From contig CM034607.1 in assembly GCA_020091685.1 (NCBI GenBank), positions 8,119,465 to 8,183,464 of the forward strand: a stretch of DNA of 64,000 bases. The letters are read 5' to 3'. Positions 1 to 12,049 of this stretch are shown here, piece by piece. Every line of letters starts with the position of its first letter. The first letter of the stretch is position 1. The DNA is from Lutjanus erythropterus (taxonomy: Eukaryota > Chordata > Actinopteri > Lutjaniformes > Lutjanidae). Made by a program: the position numbers and the translations under genes. Below the pieces are notes generated by a model. That model did no database searches. It was not told the DNA's origin and saw only the letters and a list, made by a program, of their open reading frames with translations.

Positions 1-324
1 CACATATTAAAAAATCATGAGATGTCCTGTTGGGCTCAGCAGTCCACTCATTATATGAACTATATTTCTGTTTCCTCATGATAGTGAAAGAATGAATAAA
101 GAATAAAGAATTTGCTTTGGTGTTTGGTGCAAATTTCCTCTAAGATTAAAGTATGTTTTTAATCAACTTGGTCCAATAACTTTTGGAATGTCTAAAAGAG
201 TTTTCTTTTTCCCTTTCAAGTTAACCACCAAATACATTTTAAAAAGGTCTGTCCTCAGGTATTTATTAGTTTGACTGAAAAACAGTAAAAAATTTCCCCA
301 AACTACTGTATGTCTACAGGTCTA

Positions 325-410
325 TGGTATCTTATCGTATTGAACCATATTGAACTGTATCGTATCGTATCGTACCTAATTGTACCATATAGTATTGTAT
401 TGTATGTCTA
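325..410. repeat. Pentanucleotide array (TATCG/TATTG family)
   Basis: About 85 bp built from five-base units such as cgtat, tgtat and tatcg, with many substitutions. A second array with the same unit lies near 2.86-2.98 kb. Simple-sequence DNA; no coding potential. Confidence 0.75.
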
Positions 411-1650
411 TTTTTCTACCATGTCTTACGTGTAGCCTAAATCTTCAAATAACATTATTGTTTAGTCTGCTGTCTCTTTAACCAAATCGCACACATTTAG
501 GCTATTATATACGATCTCCTTTTGATAACTAACGTTGCATTTTTTCACCTCCTTTCACGGAGCCTCCCCCGAAACTGTTCTGACCCCCCTGGGATGTAGG
601 CGGATTAACATCAAACTCATAATAGGCTACTGAATATTAGTTTGTATAGAATGTATTTTATATTTTTACCAGTGTTGTATTTGTATATTATTTGTAGCAT
701 GTCTTAGTAATTTGTAACACACTGTTGGAGCTACAAAGTTCGACACTAGCTAACTGTCATACAGCTTTGCAGTAAACGGTGTAGTCTGCTGAATTTATCA
801 GTAGCCACAATGTAAATACTGAGAAGCTCTGATGGTAAAAGCACCATTACAGAGAGCTAAAGGTCCAAAATTGGAGGCATTTGGAGAAAAAAGTTTTAAT
901 GGGTCACAACAGAATTATAAGAGGTCCACAAATAAAGAGTAAATTGTTTTTATGTCTTTGTGTTGCCCTTTTTTTCTTTATTTAGCCTTGTTTACTCCTG
1001 TTTAAAAGGTTCTAAACTGTATTCATGCTATCTGAAATAATAATGCTGAAAATTCTAATGATGCTAAATTGTATTTTTTCCTATACTTTGCAAATACTTT
1101 AAATATTTTCCATTAACAGTGGAATCAAACACCATTTCTCCTGCAGTCTCTCTTTGTCTGCCAAAGTAATCTTAACAAAGCCCTGCTTGCAAGATATTGT
1201 TTTCCTCCTCATACAGCCCAGCAATGCTGCTTCAGCCACAAAAGGCACCTTATTGTGGCTACTAAATGGAGCGCTCACATCCATTAAACAGCCATTCAAC
1301 AGAATTATATTGCCAGCGCCAATCTATCAGGTACATTGATCACGCATCGTCAGCTGTGAAGTGCAGACTCTGGTCTCCTCTCCTGGAAGTGTTGTGCAAA
1401 AGAAACCTAATGAGAAACTGTCAGCAGCGCACAGGTAAACAAATCAATGGCACCCAGCAGTGCTCCCAAGGTCGAGACACACACACACAAACACACTCGA
1501 AAACACACACAGCACCAACCCCCCTAACAAACCTGGAGTTGGAGCTGCAGCCAGAGCTTCAGCTGTGAAAAGGGCGCTGTCAAGATTTGACTTTTAGCAG
1601 AAAAACAAGGTTTTAAAGGGATTACTTTACTCTGGTTTAGATCATTGTTT
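411..1650. other. No gene recognised
   Basis: AT-rich, with short overlapping open frames on both strands around 1.1-1.57 kb that have no recognisable domain and run into a short CA tract at about 1.48-1.51 kb. No convincing exon, promoter or repeat family was identified. Confidence 0.5.
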
Positions 1651-1654
1651 TACC

Positions 1655-1800
1655 TTTAAAGGAATAGTTTGACATTTTGGGAAATATGCTTATGTGACTG
1701 TCTTGCTGAGAGTGAGATGAGAAGATTGACACCACTCACATATCTGTATGTGGTACATGAAGCTATAGATCCCAGCTCAGTATCACTGCAGTTTGTGAAA
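1655..1800 (+). mobile_element. Teleost MITE-like repeat fragment (ttaaaggaatagtttgacat type)
   Basis: The start matches a very widespread teleost interspersed repeat (ttaaaggaatagtttgac followed by a conserved ggaaatatgctta block and agatgagaagattgac). Only one end is visible, so this is a truncated non-autonomous copy. The family is recognised from memory, not by search. Confidence 0.65.
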
Positions 1801-1833
1801 TAGTCATGAAATGTTATCTATAGATTTGTGTAA

Positions 1834-2085
1834 ATCAGGGATGTCAAACTCACTCTTCATCCCGTCCACGTCAGCATTATGTTTGCCCTCACAGGGCCAG
1901 TTGTAAATGTAAGACCATATAAATGCATCTGCTTGTTATCATATTACATAATTGCCTCTGAAATTGATTATTGGTTTTAGTAAGAACTTAATAATTAATA
2001 ACTAGCTCTGAATGCAGAAGTCTAGGTAAAATAATGACAGAAACAGAGACTGGAAATATAAAAGTAGAATAAGTCATTAAGTCAA
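1834..2085 (+). mobile_element. hAT-like non-autonomous element fragment, copy 1
   Basis: Begins with a gggatgtcaaactca end typical of hAT/Charlie-type terminal repeats. It carries gtttgccctc-acagggcca and an aatgtaagacc block, and shares long stretches in the opposite orientation with 47465-47690. No transposase coding is seen. Confidence 0.6.
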
Positions 2086-2130
2086 ACTACCAATAAATGC
2101 TGTTTTAGTTTGTGAAGCCTACAAGCAAGG

Positions 2131-2505
2131 ATTTAGTTTTGGTGTGAGTTACAGAGTTTTAGAGATATCGATCATAGAGATGTCTGCTTTTTCTCCAATA
2201 TACTGGGACTAAATGGCACATGAAACTGCTCACAGCAAGGAGTCTGGATTATTTTGAGCAACCAGGTCATGATTTTTTTTATTTTTGCTGGTTTTGATTT
2301 TTTTGAATGTATTTGTGTGTGTGTGTGTGTTTTGATCACTACAGGATTGTAATCTAGTTCCATTATGTTTCAGAAAAGGCAGATATCTCTACAGCTTATA
2401 CCTCCAAAACTCTACAACTCACACCAAAAAAATCTAGATGGATAAACAGCACTACAGGTCAGGGGGAAAATATGTATTGTTGATTTGGGGGTGAATTGTC
2501 CCAAC
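2131..2505 (+). mobile_element. Foldback MITE, family F, copy A
   Basis: Left arm ttagttttggtgtgagtt and right arm ctcacaccaaaaaaatctag are inverted copies of each other, and the end gtgaattgtccc is shared with four more copies in the window (13.7, 42.2, 58.1, 59.9 kb). A short TG run at about 2317-2331 lies in the interior. Non-coding. Confidence 0.7.
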
Positions 2506-2857
2506 CCCTTAGATTGGGCTAGAATGCTACTGCTGGAAATGGCTATTTAATATTATGGCGCACAGTAGTTAATGGATATCATGCTTCCGTGATGCAGCCT
2601 AGAATTGTTTTGCACCAATAATATTCTTTGCAAGCTCTCAGAAGCCTCGCAAAATGGTGCCAGGCCAGACCAAAGCCATGCTACTAAAACTTAACTAAGT
2701 AGTTTTGGTGCCTAAACCCAAGACCTTTATATTGAAAGTATAACCAGACATTAGACATATATATTATTGATAACGTGGCCTTTGAATGAAAGTGATAATG
2801 CATAATACGCTGGTTTGAAAGTTGTGCTGAGTATCTAAAAAAAAAAGGAAATCATAA

Positions 2858-2985
2858 TGTATCATATTGTATCATATCGCATTGCATTGTATCGTGTAGT
2901 ATCGTATCGCATTGAATCACGTTGTATCGTATCATAACATATCGTATCATATCACATTGTATCGTATCGTATTGCATTGAAACAA
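2858..2985. repeat. Pentanucleotide array (TATCG/TATTG family), second
   Basis: Irregular five-base units (tatca, tatcg, cattg, gtatc) over about 130 bp, the same composition as the array at 325-410. Confidence 0.75.
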
Positions 2986-3744
2986 CAAACTGTCAGTATG
3001 GGTATTTTTTAATTGAATGGTTGGTTGAAAACTCAAATGCTAGTAAAATTAAATGTGTATATGTATGTATTAATCTGTAGACTACTTGGTTATGAACATG
3101 TGTTTAGATGCTGTGCATATCGACAGGCTGCCATTGTAAATAAAAATTTGTTGTTAATGACTTGCCTGGTTAAATAACTGTAAAATAAATACAAATATTA
3201 AGTGGATTAGTGTTAAAAAAAGAGGCAAGCCAATTACACAACAAAAAAATACATAAGTGAAGAGACATTGCAATCCAAAACAAGTCTATACGCTGCTTTG
3301 TAACAATGAAAATGATGGCAAGTAATATGAAAGTGCAACTGATAACTGAGTAAATGCAGGGGAATTCAGAAATATGAATACACTGACATGTTCCATTAGG
3401 CTTTGTGCTGTGGCAGACTATTGCACTCACACTGCCTGCACAAATGTTGTGTTTTTACTCTTCTGCACTGTGCGAACATGACAGAACAAATCCGTAAGTC
3501 AACGTAACAAACATGTCAGCAGGGTTTAAACACACACACCCTTTCATTTAGAACCGTGGCTACAAATATACAACATGAAGTCAGTGACTCAGTTTGCACA
3601 TTTTTGTGTGTCTGTAATGAGTAAGAGCTTAATAGAGCAGCCTGGAGTAGCCAATGATATGTAGTGACTAAATGTGTGGTGAGAGTTATCGTGGTGCACT
3701 TAGATAGCAGAGAGAGCCACAAGGTCAACAGCAGTAATTATTCT

Positions 3745-4165
3745 GTGGGAAGCGTGTTGGTCTTCAGTGGGTGATTTCATTTCCTGTCATTAGCCACAGC
3801 GATTAAGCACGAGAACAATGATACTATGATAGCATCAGCAACCAGCACACGGCCCCAGGCTCTTCTCTATATTCTGCAATATTCTCTAAATGTTGCTTTG
3901 CATGGGTTAACCCTCCAGTTGTGTTCAGGTAGCCTGAATCTTTAAAGCAGTCTCCGTTTCCCTTAATTGGCAAATGATCATAATGGTTAGATGATATCTC
4001 ATAATGAGCCCCCTACCCCCTCCCACCATCCCCTGGATGCTTTTTTAAATATAGGAGATGATGGCAGTGTTGTTTTCATTCAGCTGTGAGAATTGAAGCA
4101 AAAATAGGCACAATAGCTGTTTTGCTGCTGTAATGCAAAAGAGACAGCTGATTTTCCCTTAACAA
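3745..4165. other. Candidate conserved non-coding element
   Basis: High-complexity, repeat-free block with clustered homeodomain/POU-like cores (ttgcatgggttaa, cttaattggcaaatgat, taatggttagat) and no open frame of note. It stands out from the surrounding repeat-rich DNA. Inference only; cross-species alignment is needed to call it conserved. Confidence 0.3.
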
Positions 4166-4406
4166 TTCCATACCTCTTATCTCTTTATCTCTCACACAAA
4201 CCCACACACAACTTAAACCAACATGAATCCACTTTTGGCAACTTGGGGGCAAAAAAACTGTAAAGACAGCACTGACTCATTATCAGCTAACATGTTAGCA
4301 AACAGTTAGGTCAATCTATTTACACATCCATTCGAAAACCAAGCACTATTAGCATTCATCTAGTGTCTTATTTCTGGTGAGGCCTAACGTGTATGATATT
4401 CATTCT

Positions 4407-4694
4407 AGTTGCTAACTTTGTTCACCAGGTAGTCACTACCTTTGTTCATCAGTTAGTTATTAACTTTGTTCACTAGCTAGCAGCTAACTTTGTTCAACAG
4501 CTAGTCACTAACTTTGTTCACCTACTAATCGTTAACTTTGTTCACCTGCTAGTCACTAATTTGATTCACCAGATACTTGATAACTTTGTTCATCAGCTAG
4601 TCGCTAACTTTGTTCACCTGCTGGTCTCTAACTTTGTTCATCTGCTTGCTGCAAATCTTCTTCACCTAGTAGTTGCTAACTTTGTTCACCTGCA
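4407..4694. repeat. 24-bp minisatellite, exactly 12 units
   Basis: Twelve consecutive units of exactly 24 bp (core taactttgttcacc), with no indels over 288 bp although individual bases diverge. The unit is a multiple of three but there is no start or splice context. The unchanged unit length against scattered substitutions suggests an old array that has not slipped recently. Confidence 0.9.
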
Positions 4695-5363
4695 GGAAAT
4701 GAGGCTGAAAATGAAAGTGGAGAGATTTTAACCAAAATAGTAAAGTTGCCGTAAAACCAAAACACTGAGTTGAAAGTTATGAAAACAGTCTGTAAAACTG
4801 AGAGGAACTGCAGAGCTGGGGGATAATTTGCATTGGTTTTTTCACAATGAGCAACCCCTGTCATATTACATGCAGCCATTATATGTTTGAGTGCAATTTA
4901 CTCTTCTTTTTCCAAATTACAATAATATTTGCAAGAAAATTACAATGTTTTTAGCCATATGTTCAGTGTTGATTTTTGATTTTTAATTTTCATGTCATCT
5001 AAAACTTGCTACTTAAAAACAGTTTACTGCATGATGACCTTGTTTGATGTGTAACTGAAAAAGTTCAGCTTTTTTGACTAAATGTGTCTGGCACATTACA
5101 CAATGGACAGCATGTATCAGGGAAAGATAAAAGATAAAATAGCCATCAAAAGCAGAAAGGCTGAGCTTGAAGGTTTTTTATTGACCTTGGAAATAACAAT
5201 TCTCAGTATACAGCCATGTTTTTTAATTTCTTTTTTTTTTCTAAATTTGTAAGATGAATGCTGCCATTTGACACATTTTACTGGATGAAGAGAAAATTTC
5301 TCCTCAAACATCCTTTACACTTCTATTTAGATGTGATAACAGTAGAAGTAGTCTTTTGGGATG
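4695..5363. other. No gene recognised
   Basis: AT-rich sequence with short minus-strand open frames only. No domain, terminal repeat or promoter-like cluster was seen. Confidence 0.5.
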
Positions 5364-5766
5364 TGTGACAACCCTGTTAGCAGTCCTCTCTCCAGGAGAG
5401 TGGGCGGAGTCAGGTCATCAGGAAGATTCAGCTCACCTGTCTGAAGGACTTCATAAGCTGGAGGCAGACAGCCAGTCCTCTCCTCTTCTCTGCCTCCAAC
5501 TCTGTTTGGTTTTGTTCTAGTTTGTCTTTATGTTAATTCCCCTTTCATGCAAAATAAACTTATTTTTAGTTTAGACTCACACATGGTCCCCTCTACTTTG
5601 TCCAGCTGGGCTGTGAGAAATTGGCCGCCCATCCAGGATCTGACCCCAGGACTTCTTCCACCACAAATACGAATCATACCCCTAGACCTGGTCGAGCTCC
5701 CATTTTGTCAGTTCATTTTACTTTAACCATTACCATTTACTTCCCACTGACATTACTGTCGTGACA
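5364..5766 (+). mobile_element. Probable solo LTR / LTR-retrotransposon remnant
   Basis: Starts tgtgacaaccctgttagc, contains gggcggagtc and an internal aataaa near 5552, then a gctgtgagaaattggccgcc segment resembling an LTR-to-primer-binding-site junction, and ends gtgaca. This organisation is that of a Gypsy-type LTR. No flanking target duplication and no gag/pol coding were found, so the borders are approximate. Confidence 0.45.
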
Positions 5767-6129
5767 GTTCTAAAGATAACGGGCCTTCAAAAACACAGAC
5801 ACAAAGAAAGTGATGTGTTCTAAATGTTCACAGAACAAAAGAAGAGAGAAAAAAGAAAAAGAGAGGAAAAAACAGCAGGAAATCTATGAAAATAGATGTG
5901 ACAATACTGAGTGACCCACTGTTTGATAGACTGACAGATGATGTCTGGGTCAGGAGAACACTTAGCACTAAAAATGGAGACAAAAGGGAGGATCTGGCAC
6001 GATGACTTTAATTGAAATTTATTTATCAGAACGGCAACCATATGCCCAGCATGTGTGCTCTCACAATCATCTCTTTTAAATGATGAAGTCAGCTGTTAAT
6101 GGAGCATTACAGGCCGGTGGCATCCAAAA

Positions 6130-6773
6130 TTAAAGGGATAGTTTGGATCATTTGAAGTGGGGCTGTCTGAGGTCCTTATTGATAGTCAGTGTATCAGCTA
6201 GATGCCAGTTGGCATGTCCCCATATTGGAGAAGCAGTGGAGGACACAAGCACAGAGGCTAAGCAATGAACTGCTGTGGAGACATAATCTGAAACAAAAGG
6301 TATTTTAACTACTTTATAAAGTGCACCTGAAACAATAAATCAATATGACTTTGAGTTTACAGTATATTTACAATATTAGGTATTAGACAGCCTTGTTTGA
6401 TGAGGAACTACCGTTAAATAAGCCAAATATTGCTCTCTCAAAACCAACCAAACTTCATAGGTGATATTAGTAGTTTTACCTTACAGACCACAGGAATTAC
6501 TGGTCGACCACTACCTCAATCTGTCAGTTTGTTGTTGCATGACTTTGAAAGGATAGTTCGGATTCAATTAAGTCACATAATAACACGTACAAACTAATGG
6601 ACAGAGTCAGAAACTCCCATTTTCATTGAGGTAAAATGACCAATTTTGCCTATGGAGTTTGGTTGGTTTGGAGAGAGTAAACTGGGAGCATGCCATCTGC
6701 TGTAGGTAATACACTAACTATTGATAAGTGCTTCATACAACTGCACATCAAATAATCCAGACTATCCCTCTAA
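6130..6773 (+). mobile_element. MITE with ~24-bp terminal inverted repeats
   Basis: Left end ttaaagggatagtttggat is matched inverted by the right end atccagactatccctctaa, giving a 644-bp non-coding element. The left interior (gtggggctgtctgaggt) matches a common teleost MITE. A second internal copy of the end (aaaggatagttcggattc near 6550) suggests a composite or nested insertion. Confidence 0.75.
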
Positions 6774-7414
6774 GGCATGAATTGTCCAAGAGAGGCACAC
6801 ATGTGAAAATGTGAAAAAACAAGTGTGAAGGTTGTGCAAAAGTATTGTCAGAAAAGTGTTGCCAGTGTGAATTCTGTGTGTGTCCGTAATGAAAGAATGT
6901 CATGTCCAGAGGAAAATAAAGGAAAGGGAAATAGAAAAAGACGAAGCTGAACTAGTCATCCTCCTAGCTCTATGAGCCATTAGGCCCTGCGACGGCGGAT
7001 AAAAGATGGAGCTGAGAGGAAGAGGATTTACCTACCCAGTCTAGACAGCTGATCTGTGGGGATGAAAAAGACTGCTGTTAGCCAAATCCTCCATCTCCCT
7101 TCATACCGTACCTGCGCTGCCTCATCAACCTTGGAACAGCAAGAAAAGGGCATGCTTTTCATGCTGGGGGCGAGATGTACAAACAACACAAGTTTTCTCT
7201 CGTTTATCTCTGTGCAAAGTTTGAATTCTGACAAGAAGATTGAAAAACAAAGACTGTTTGCCAGAGAATTGGCTACAACTCCTCTACTCTGAGGTAAATC
7301 CCCTGGAAAATGTGATATATGGGAAAATCCAATTGCAAAGGCAGAAAATAACATCACTAGGGGACAAATATGGATTGAAACAGCCACCACTAAGGTTTCC
7401 TTAAGTGACAGGGC

Positions 7415-7562
7415 AACCTAACAGTTCAAGAGTTCGTCCTGTAACCAAGAGGTGACAGGAAGGTCACAGGTTCGATCACTGAGAATGTCAATATCCATCA
7501 AACGACAAGCTGTTCACTCACTGTGAGCACATCTGGATAAAAGAGTCAGTTACTGTAAAATG
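7415..7562 (+). mobile_element. tRNA-derived SINE fragment
   Basis: A pol III B-box-like ggttcgatcac at about 7470 is followed about 60 bp later by ctggataaaagagtcag, the tail typical of teleost V-SINE/HE-type SINEs. The A-box half is decayed, so this is not a functional tRNA gene. Confidence 0.6.
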
Positions 7563-8261
7563 TCCTATAGAGGTAAAGATGAAGAGCTTTACTTGTAATG
7601 CTATATATTCATTTCAGGGGAAGAAAAATCGTTGCTCATAATTCATTATTCAGCAGCACTAAAGTAACTCATATGTTTAAGTGTCTCAAGTTACTGAACA
7701 TCCATTGGAAATGTATGTTTTAATGTTTTGCTTTCAAACATTTTTATTACTGGGTTTCACTTTTCCCACATCCGTGTGTGTGGGGCTAAAACAAGACATT
7801 TTTTATGTCTACTTACCAGGATAACAGGACAAAAATGATGAGCAGGGAAACGTGATTGCTCTTCACATTATTTTCTCAGATAATGCTATTTTTATCAAAA
7901 CATTATCAGTGGCATTGTGGTCTTTGCCTTTCTTTCCCATCATTGTCTTTACCATCCATTCATGTCTGAAGATGGTGGCTGAGCACACAAACAGCAGGCT
8001 TACCAAAGCTAGCAGCTAACATACAGGAGGAAACATTCAAACATTGGTACATCAAAATGGGTCCTGCTAATTTAATAGATAGTGATAGTGCCCTCACCGC
8101 AGCTGTCGGCTGCTCAAAATTGCTGGAACCAGACCCAATAAGTCCTGGAGCCCTGTCTTATGGTTCAAAGCTCAAAGGTTTTAATCTATTCAAGGCATGT
8201 CCAAATCCATCCTTGCCACCTTGCACCGTGGGTGCACAGCAGGATACACTCATCAGCTGTA
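7563..8261. other. No gene recognised
   Basis: Unique-looking sequence. The 71-codon open frame starting at 8057 runs into the minisatellite downstream and shows no domain or splice context. Confidence 0.45.
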
Positions 8262-8565
8262 GCACAACGTAACTTTACACAGTGTAACTTTACACAACAT
8301 AATGTTACACTTCATAACTTAACACTTTGTAACTTGATACTGTGTAACATAACACTTCGTAACATAACACTTCATAATGTAACATTTCATCAGTTAGCAC
8401 AATGTAACACAACATAACGTAACAAAACATAATGTAACACAACATGACGCAACGTAATGTGATGCAGCGCAACGTGATGAAGCATAGCGTGACACAGGAT
8501 AACGTGACACAGCGTAACATGACACAGCGTAACGTGATGCAGTGTAGCATGAAGTGCAACATAAC
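8262..8565. repeat. 15-bp minisatellite (gtgacacagcgtaac family)
   Basis: About twenty units of roughly 15 bp. The clearest are the adjacent gtgacacagcgtaac and atgacacagcgtaac units near 8500-8530. Units degrade towards the left end. Because the period is a multiple of three, stop-free frames appear on both strands; these are by-products of the repeat, not genes. Confidence 0.85.
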
Positions 8566-9735
8566 AAGCTTAGTTTAACCCAAACTACGATCTTTTCCTA
8601 AACCTAATCAAGATGATTTGCTGCCTAACTCTACCAAAACTGTGATCACTCACAACACAGACTGTGTAAATAATCATTTTTTGGCAGAAACATCTCATAC
8701 AAATGCTAAGGGTACCTTGTGCAGCAGTATGAGCCCCCAGGGGGTCAAATCATGGGTATCTGACAACCTGGGAGACGGAAAATCCACTGAGACATCAACT
8801 GAACAATTCTTTGGACATAGTCTTTTATTTACATTGCTAACACTGGTGTCTCCATATCTTTAGTTTTTTTTATCCAGGAGTTTTACTCAATCACAATGTA
8901 ATTACCGACCTAACAACTGCAGTAAGACTGTTATTGTCTTCACTGTCTCCACATCCTGAATGAATGAGTTAATTGAGAAAGTGAATGTGAGGTGAATCAG
9001 GAGTAATGCTGTAAATCATCCAGTCATAGCTGACTATAAGAGCTTTTCTATACAAGCATGACTCGAATGAACATTATTTATGTGGTGTAAACAAACATTT
9101 TTTTCATCTAGAAGTGAATGTGCATGCAGAGGCTTCTCTTTGAGTCTATGCAGCATTTAGTGAACTGATGCAGTTTCATCCATCTGGCCTCAGGAATTAT
9201 AATGTCAAACACAAGAGGGGTTTTCTGAACATGAGATCAAACAGTTTTACAGTCCTAGACAGTGAAAAGAAAGGAGAACAATTTATAGAATAACCATTGA
9301 AAATGAAATACCCCCAAGCACTGTTAATAGGAGGGAATATCACACAGTGCACAGAAGGCTTCTCTTTTTCATACTTCCATGTCTTTTCTCGAAGAATGAA
9401 TATGTTTCATGTCCAGGGGCAGTCAAAGATGGCAAGGGGGAGCTTTCATCTGGAAAACCTGCCCAAAGTAAGGATGCACTATGTGAAGTAAAAGAAGTGA
9501 CACAGTCATGCGATATTTGGAATGAGGCACCATTTTTCATGAGAAATTAATTTGGAAAATATCAGATAAAACAGTAGAATATAACATACATAGATTCCAG
9601 ACTTCAGACAACTGAAATGAATTTACCTAAACTAGGGGTCACAATATACTGAAAATGACTATAACATACATACATTTATATATAGATATATGATGTTAGT
9701 GATACACAATCGATCGTATTGTGTAATAAGGTCAT
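8566..9735. other. No gene recognised
   Basis: Short overlapping frames on both strands (9.3-9.55 kb) with no domain. No terminal repeats or promoter-like GC enrichment. Confidence 0.45.
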
Positions 9736-10240
9736 CATTATGAAAAATAAGAAGATAAAAAAAACTTGATCATGAGTTAAAATGTTATCATTTAAATAAA
9801 AGTCATAACTAGGACATTAAATCCTAATTAGGCGACAAAAACTTTAAATTATAAGAGAAAATATCATAATCATGAAAAGTCATAATTATCAGATAAAAAG
9901 GCCAAATTTATGAGATAAAAAGATAAAAATGATTAGTTAAAATGCCATAATTATGAGATCAATAGCCATTACTATGATGAGATAAAATATCATTATTATT
10001 AGATGTAAAAAAAAAAATAAAAAAAAAAGTCACAACGTTATGATTATGAGATAAAAAAGTGATCATAATGGGATTAAAAGTCATATTTATGGAATAAAGT
10101 CATAATTCTAAGAAAAGTCATAAATATGAGATAAAACCATAATTGTGAGATAAAATGTAATATTTATGAGACAAAAGTCATAATTATAAGAAAATAATAA
10201 TTATGAGATTTAAAGTCATAATAATGAGAAAAATAATAAT
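9736..10240. repeat. AT-rich minisatellite (gtcataattatgagataaaa)
   Basis: Roughly 500 bp of irregular copies of a 20-22-bp unit with the core cataattatgagataaa. Strongly AT-biased, with imperfect spacing and A-runs. Confidence 0.8.
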
Positions 10241-10299
10241 ATAATACCATGAATTGTTGTGGCCACAATAATTGCGTAGTGAAAATGTGATATTGTGAC

Positions 10300-10760
10300 A
10301 GACCTAACCCAAACCAGTTGAGGAACTGGAGAAAAAAAGCTGAACAGTAACATGAACAAAGACTTGTGCTGTCTCTACCACTGCAAACCTCCATTAGCTC
10401 TTGTTAATGACAGAGAGAGAAAAGATGGAAGTGCTGGGGGGGGAAAGGGGGTAATTGGCTACGACTCTCTCCCTCCCAGCGAGCAGCCAGCGTGTGATTG
10501 TGCAGCGGTTGGTCTGCTGGTGCTGGGAAACATCCTTGTCAGCATCAGGGCTGAGAGCAGCTTGTTACACAGGGAGCAGCACTGAGTGGCAGGTACAAAG
10601 GTGGAGATTGTGAGGAATGATAATTATCTTTTAAAGTGGGAATGTTCGAAACAAGCGCTAAAGCCCCGGGGTAATGGCAGGTTGCCTGACAGTTTGGATA
10701 CGCCGTTCTGTCAGCGGATGTAGAGAAGAATTCCTTTAACAGCTGTGAGACGATCTGAAC
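10300..10760. other. Candidate conserved non-coding element
   Basis: GC-balanced, high-complexity block immediately after the AT-rich array, with a taattggctacg core, a G-run and a cagcggttggtctgctgg segment. Open frames on + are short and unrecognised. No repeat family matches. Function is inferred only from contrast with the neighbourhood. Confidence 0.25.
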
Positions 10761-11028
10761 CTGAAAATGACACTAGAGAAGTGATTATCAAATGTAAAGT
10801 CGTGTGGAATTTATACATCAAAACTGTTGATATTCACTTGAACAGCTGATACTTGTCACAGGTTCTCCAGCTTAAACTGAAATTAAAATTCACCTTTGCT
10901 AAGAAGTCAGTATATATTTGCTTTGACTTGTGTAGGATGCACTTATCTGGTACATTATTTACATTTAAAATGTTAAATGGATGAGTGTGGACTAAATATT
11001 TGTCGAAATAACACTGACACCCACATCT

Positions 11029-11900
11029 ATAATGCATTAATTATATAAAACATACTTATAATGCATTATAATCTGGTTATAGCACAGTATAATTATTGTT
11101 ATGACTTTATTTTGTCAAGGCTTATAGTGTATTATAATTGTCATGAAGCTCAGCGAAAGTTCAATCAGAAAGACCTTTACTCTCTCTCTCACTCCTCTGT
11201 CTCCCTCTAATCAGCTGATCGTGGGTGTTCACTTTCCTGTTTACTATCCAATCAGATTTTGCCACGGTCTAATTAGCCAGTCAATTTGCTGCTGCCAAAC
11301 TTTAAATCGGCTCTGTCTTTGCACCATAAGTTGTAATACAGATGATCGCTCAACTCTCCTCCAGTCATCGGACCCAGGCAAACCAGAAGCCACTTCACCT
11401 CACCCAGTCTCTGCTTCACTACCTCATCACCACCACCAGTGTCTAGACCCCGGGTGGTTTCCTCTTCACTACAGCTTCATCACCTCCTATTTATATATGT
11501 GCATATTGCGTTCGTCACGATGGGGTCTAACCGCCAAAGACTTTTCATGCTTCATTATCTCATGCATGCGTCAATAAACAATTTCCTTTTACTCTGAAAT
11601 CTCTCCTGATTGAAATAGTTGTAGTACTTCACAATCTTTGTGTAATGCATTACAATCATTGTTTCATTACTTCACTTTATAACTTATAATGCATTCTTAC
11701 AATTGTAATATGTTACATAACTGTTATTAAACTAAAGCACCAGATGACTGCTTATAATAACTTATAACTTACAGTAACTTATAATGACATTATAAGGTAG
11801 TATAAAGTATGATCCTTGCACAACAACAAGAATAATAATCATGATGAAGATGTCAGTGACCAGAAATTAAGAGGTATTATGATACTTGACTTTATAAGTC
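11029..11900. repeat. Palindromic TTATAATGCATTATAA-type repeat, interrupted
   Basis: Many short copies of cttataatgcattataa-like palindromes flank both sides of a contrasting GC-richer insert at about 11.14-11.63 kb. They continue to about 11.9 kb and fade by 12.05 kb. Confidence 0.6.
11140..11630 (+). mobile_element. Possible solo LTR inserted in palindromic repeat
   Basis: About 490 bp, pyrimidine- and GC-richer than its flanks, with a tatttatatatg TATA-like segment and a caataaac polyadenylation-like site near its 3' end, followed by tctctcctgattg. This order (TATA, AATAAA, terminus) suggests an LTR. A 144-codon open frame here has no recognisable domain. No target duplication found. Confidence 0.3.
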
Positions 11901-12049
11901 ATTATAAAAGGCTTTCTAATGTTTTGATTATTTTGCATATTTACAAATGCTTCTAACTACAATTATACAGTACTAAAAGCAGATTTTAATGCATTATGTA
12001 TGTTTACAATGAATTGTACACATGGGAATCATAGAAAGTGTTACAATTG

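Noticed and set aside
4407..4694. CRISPR-like regularly spaced repeat
   Set aside because: Units are contiguous with no unique spacers, and the genome is vertebrate; it is a minisatellite.
7415..7562. Possible tRNA gene
   Set aside because: Only a B-box-like segment is good; the acceptor stem and A-box do not pair, and the tail is that of a SINE.
8305..8562. 85-codon minus-strand frame rich in Cys, Leu, Thr and Met
   Set aside because: It is the translation of the 15-bp minisatellite; the opposite strand is open as well.
11143..11577. 144-codon + frame
   Set aside because: Lies wholly within a probable LTR-like insert and has no domain; likely chance in a pyrimidine-rich sequence.
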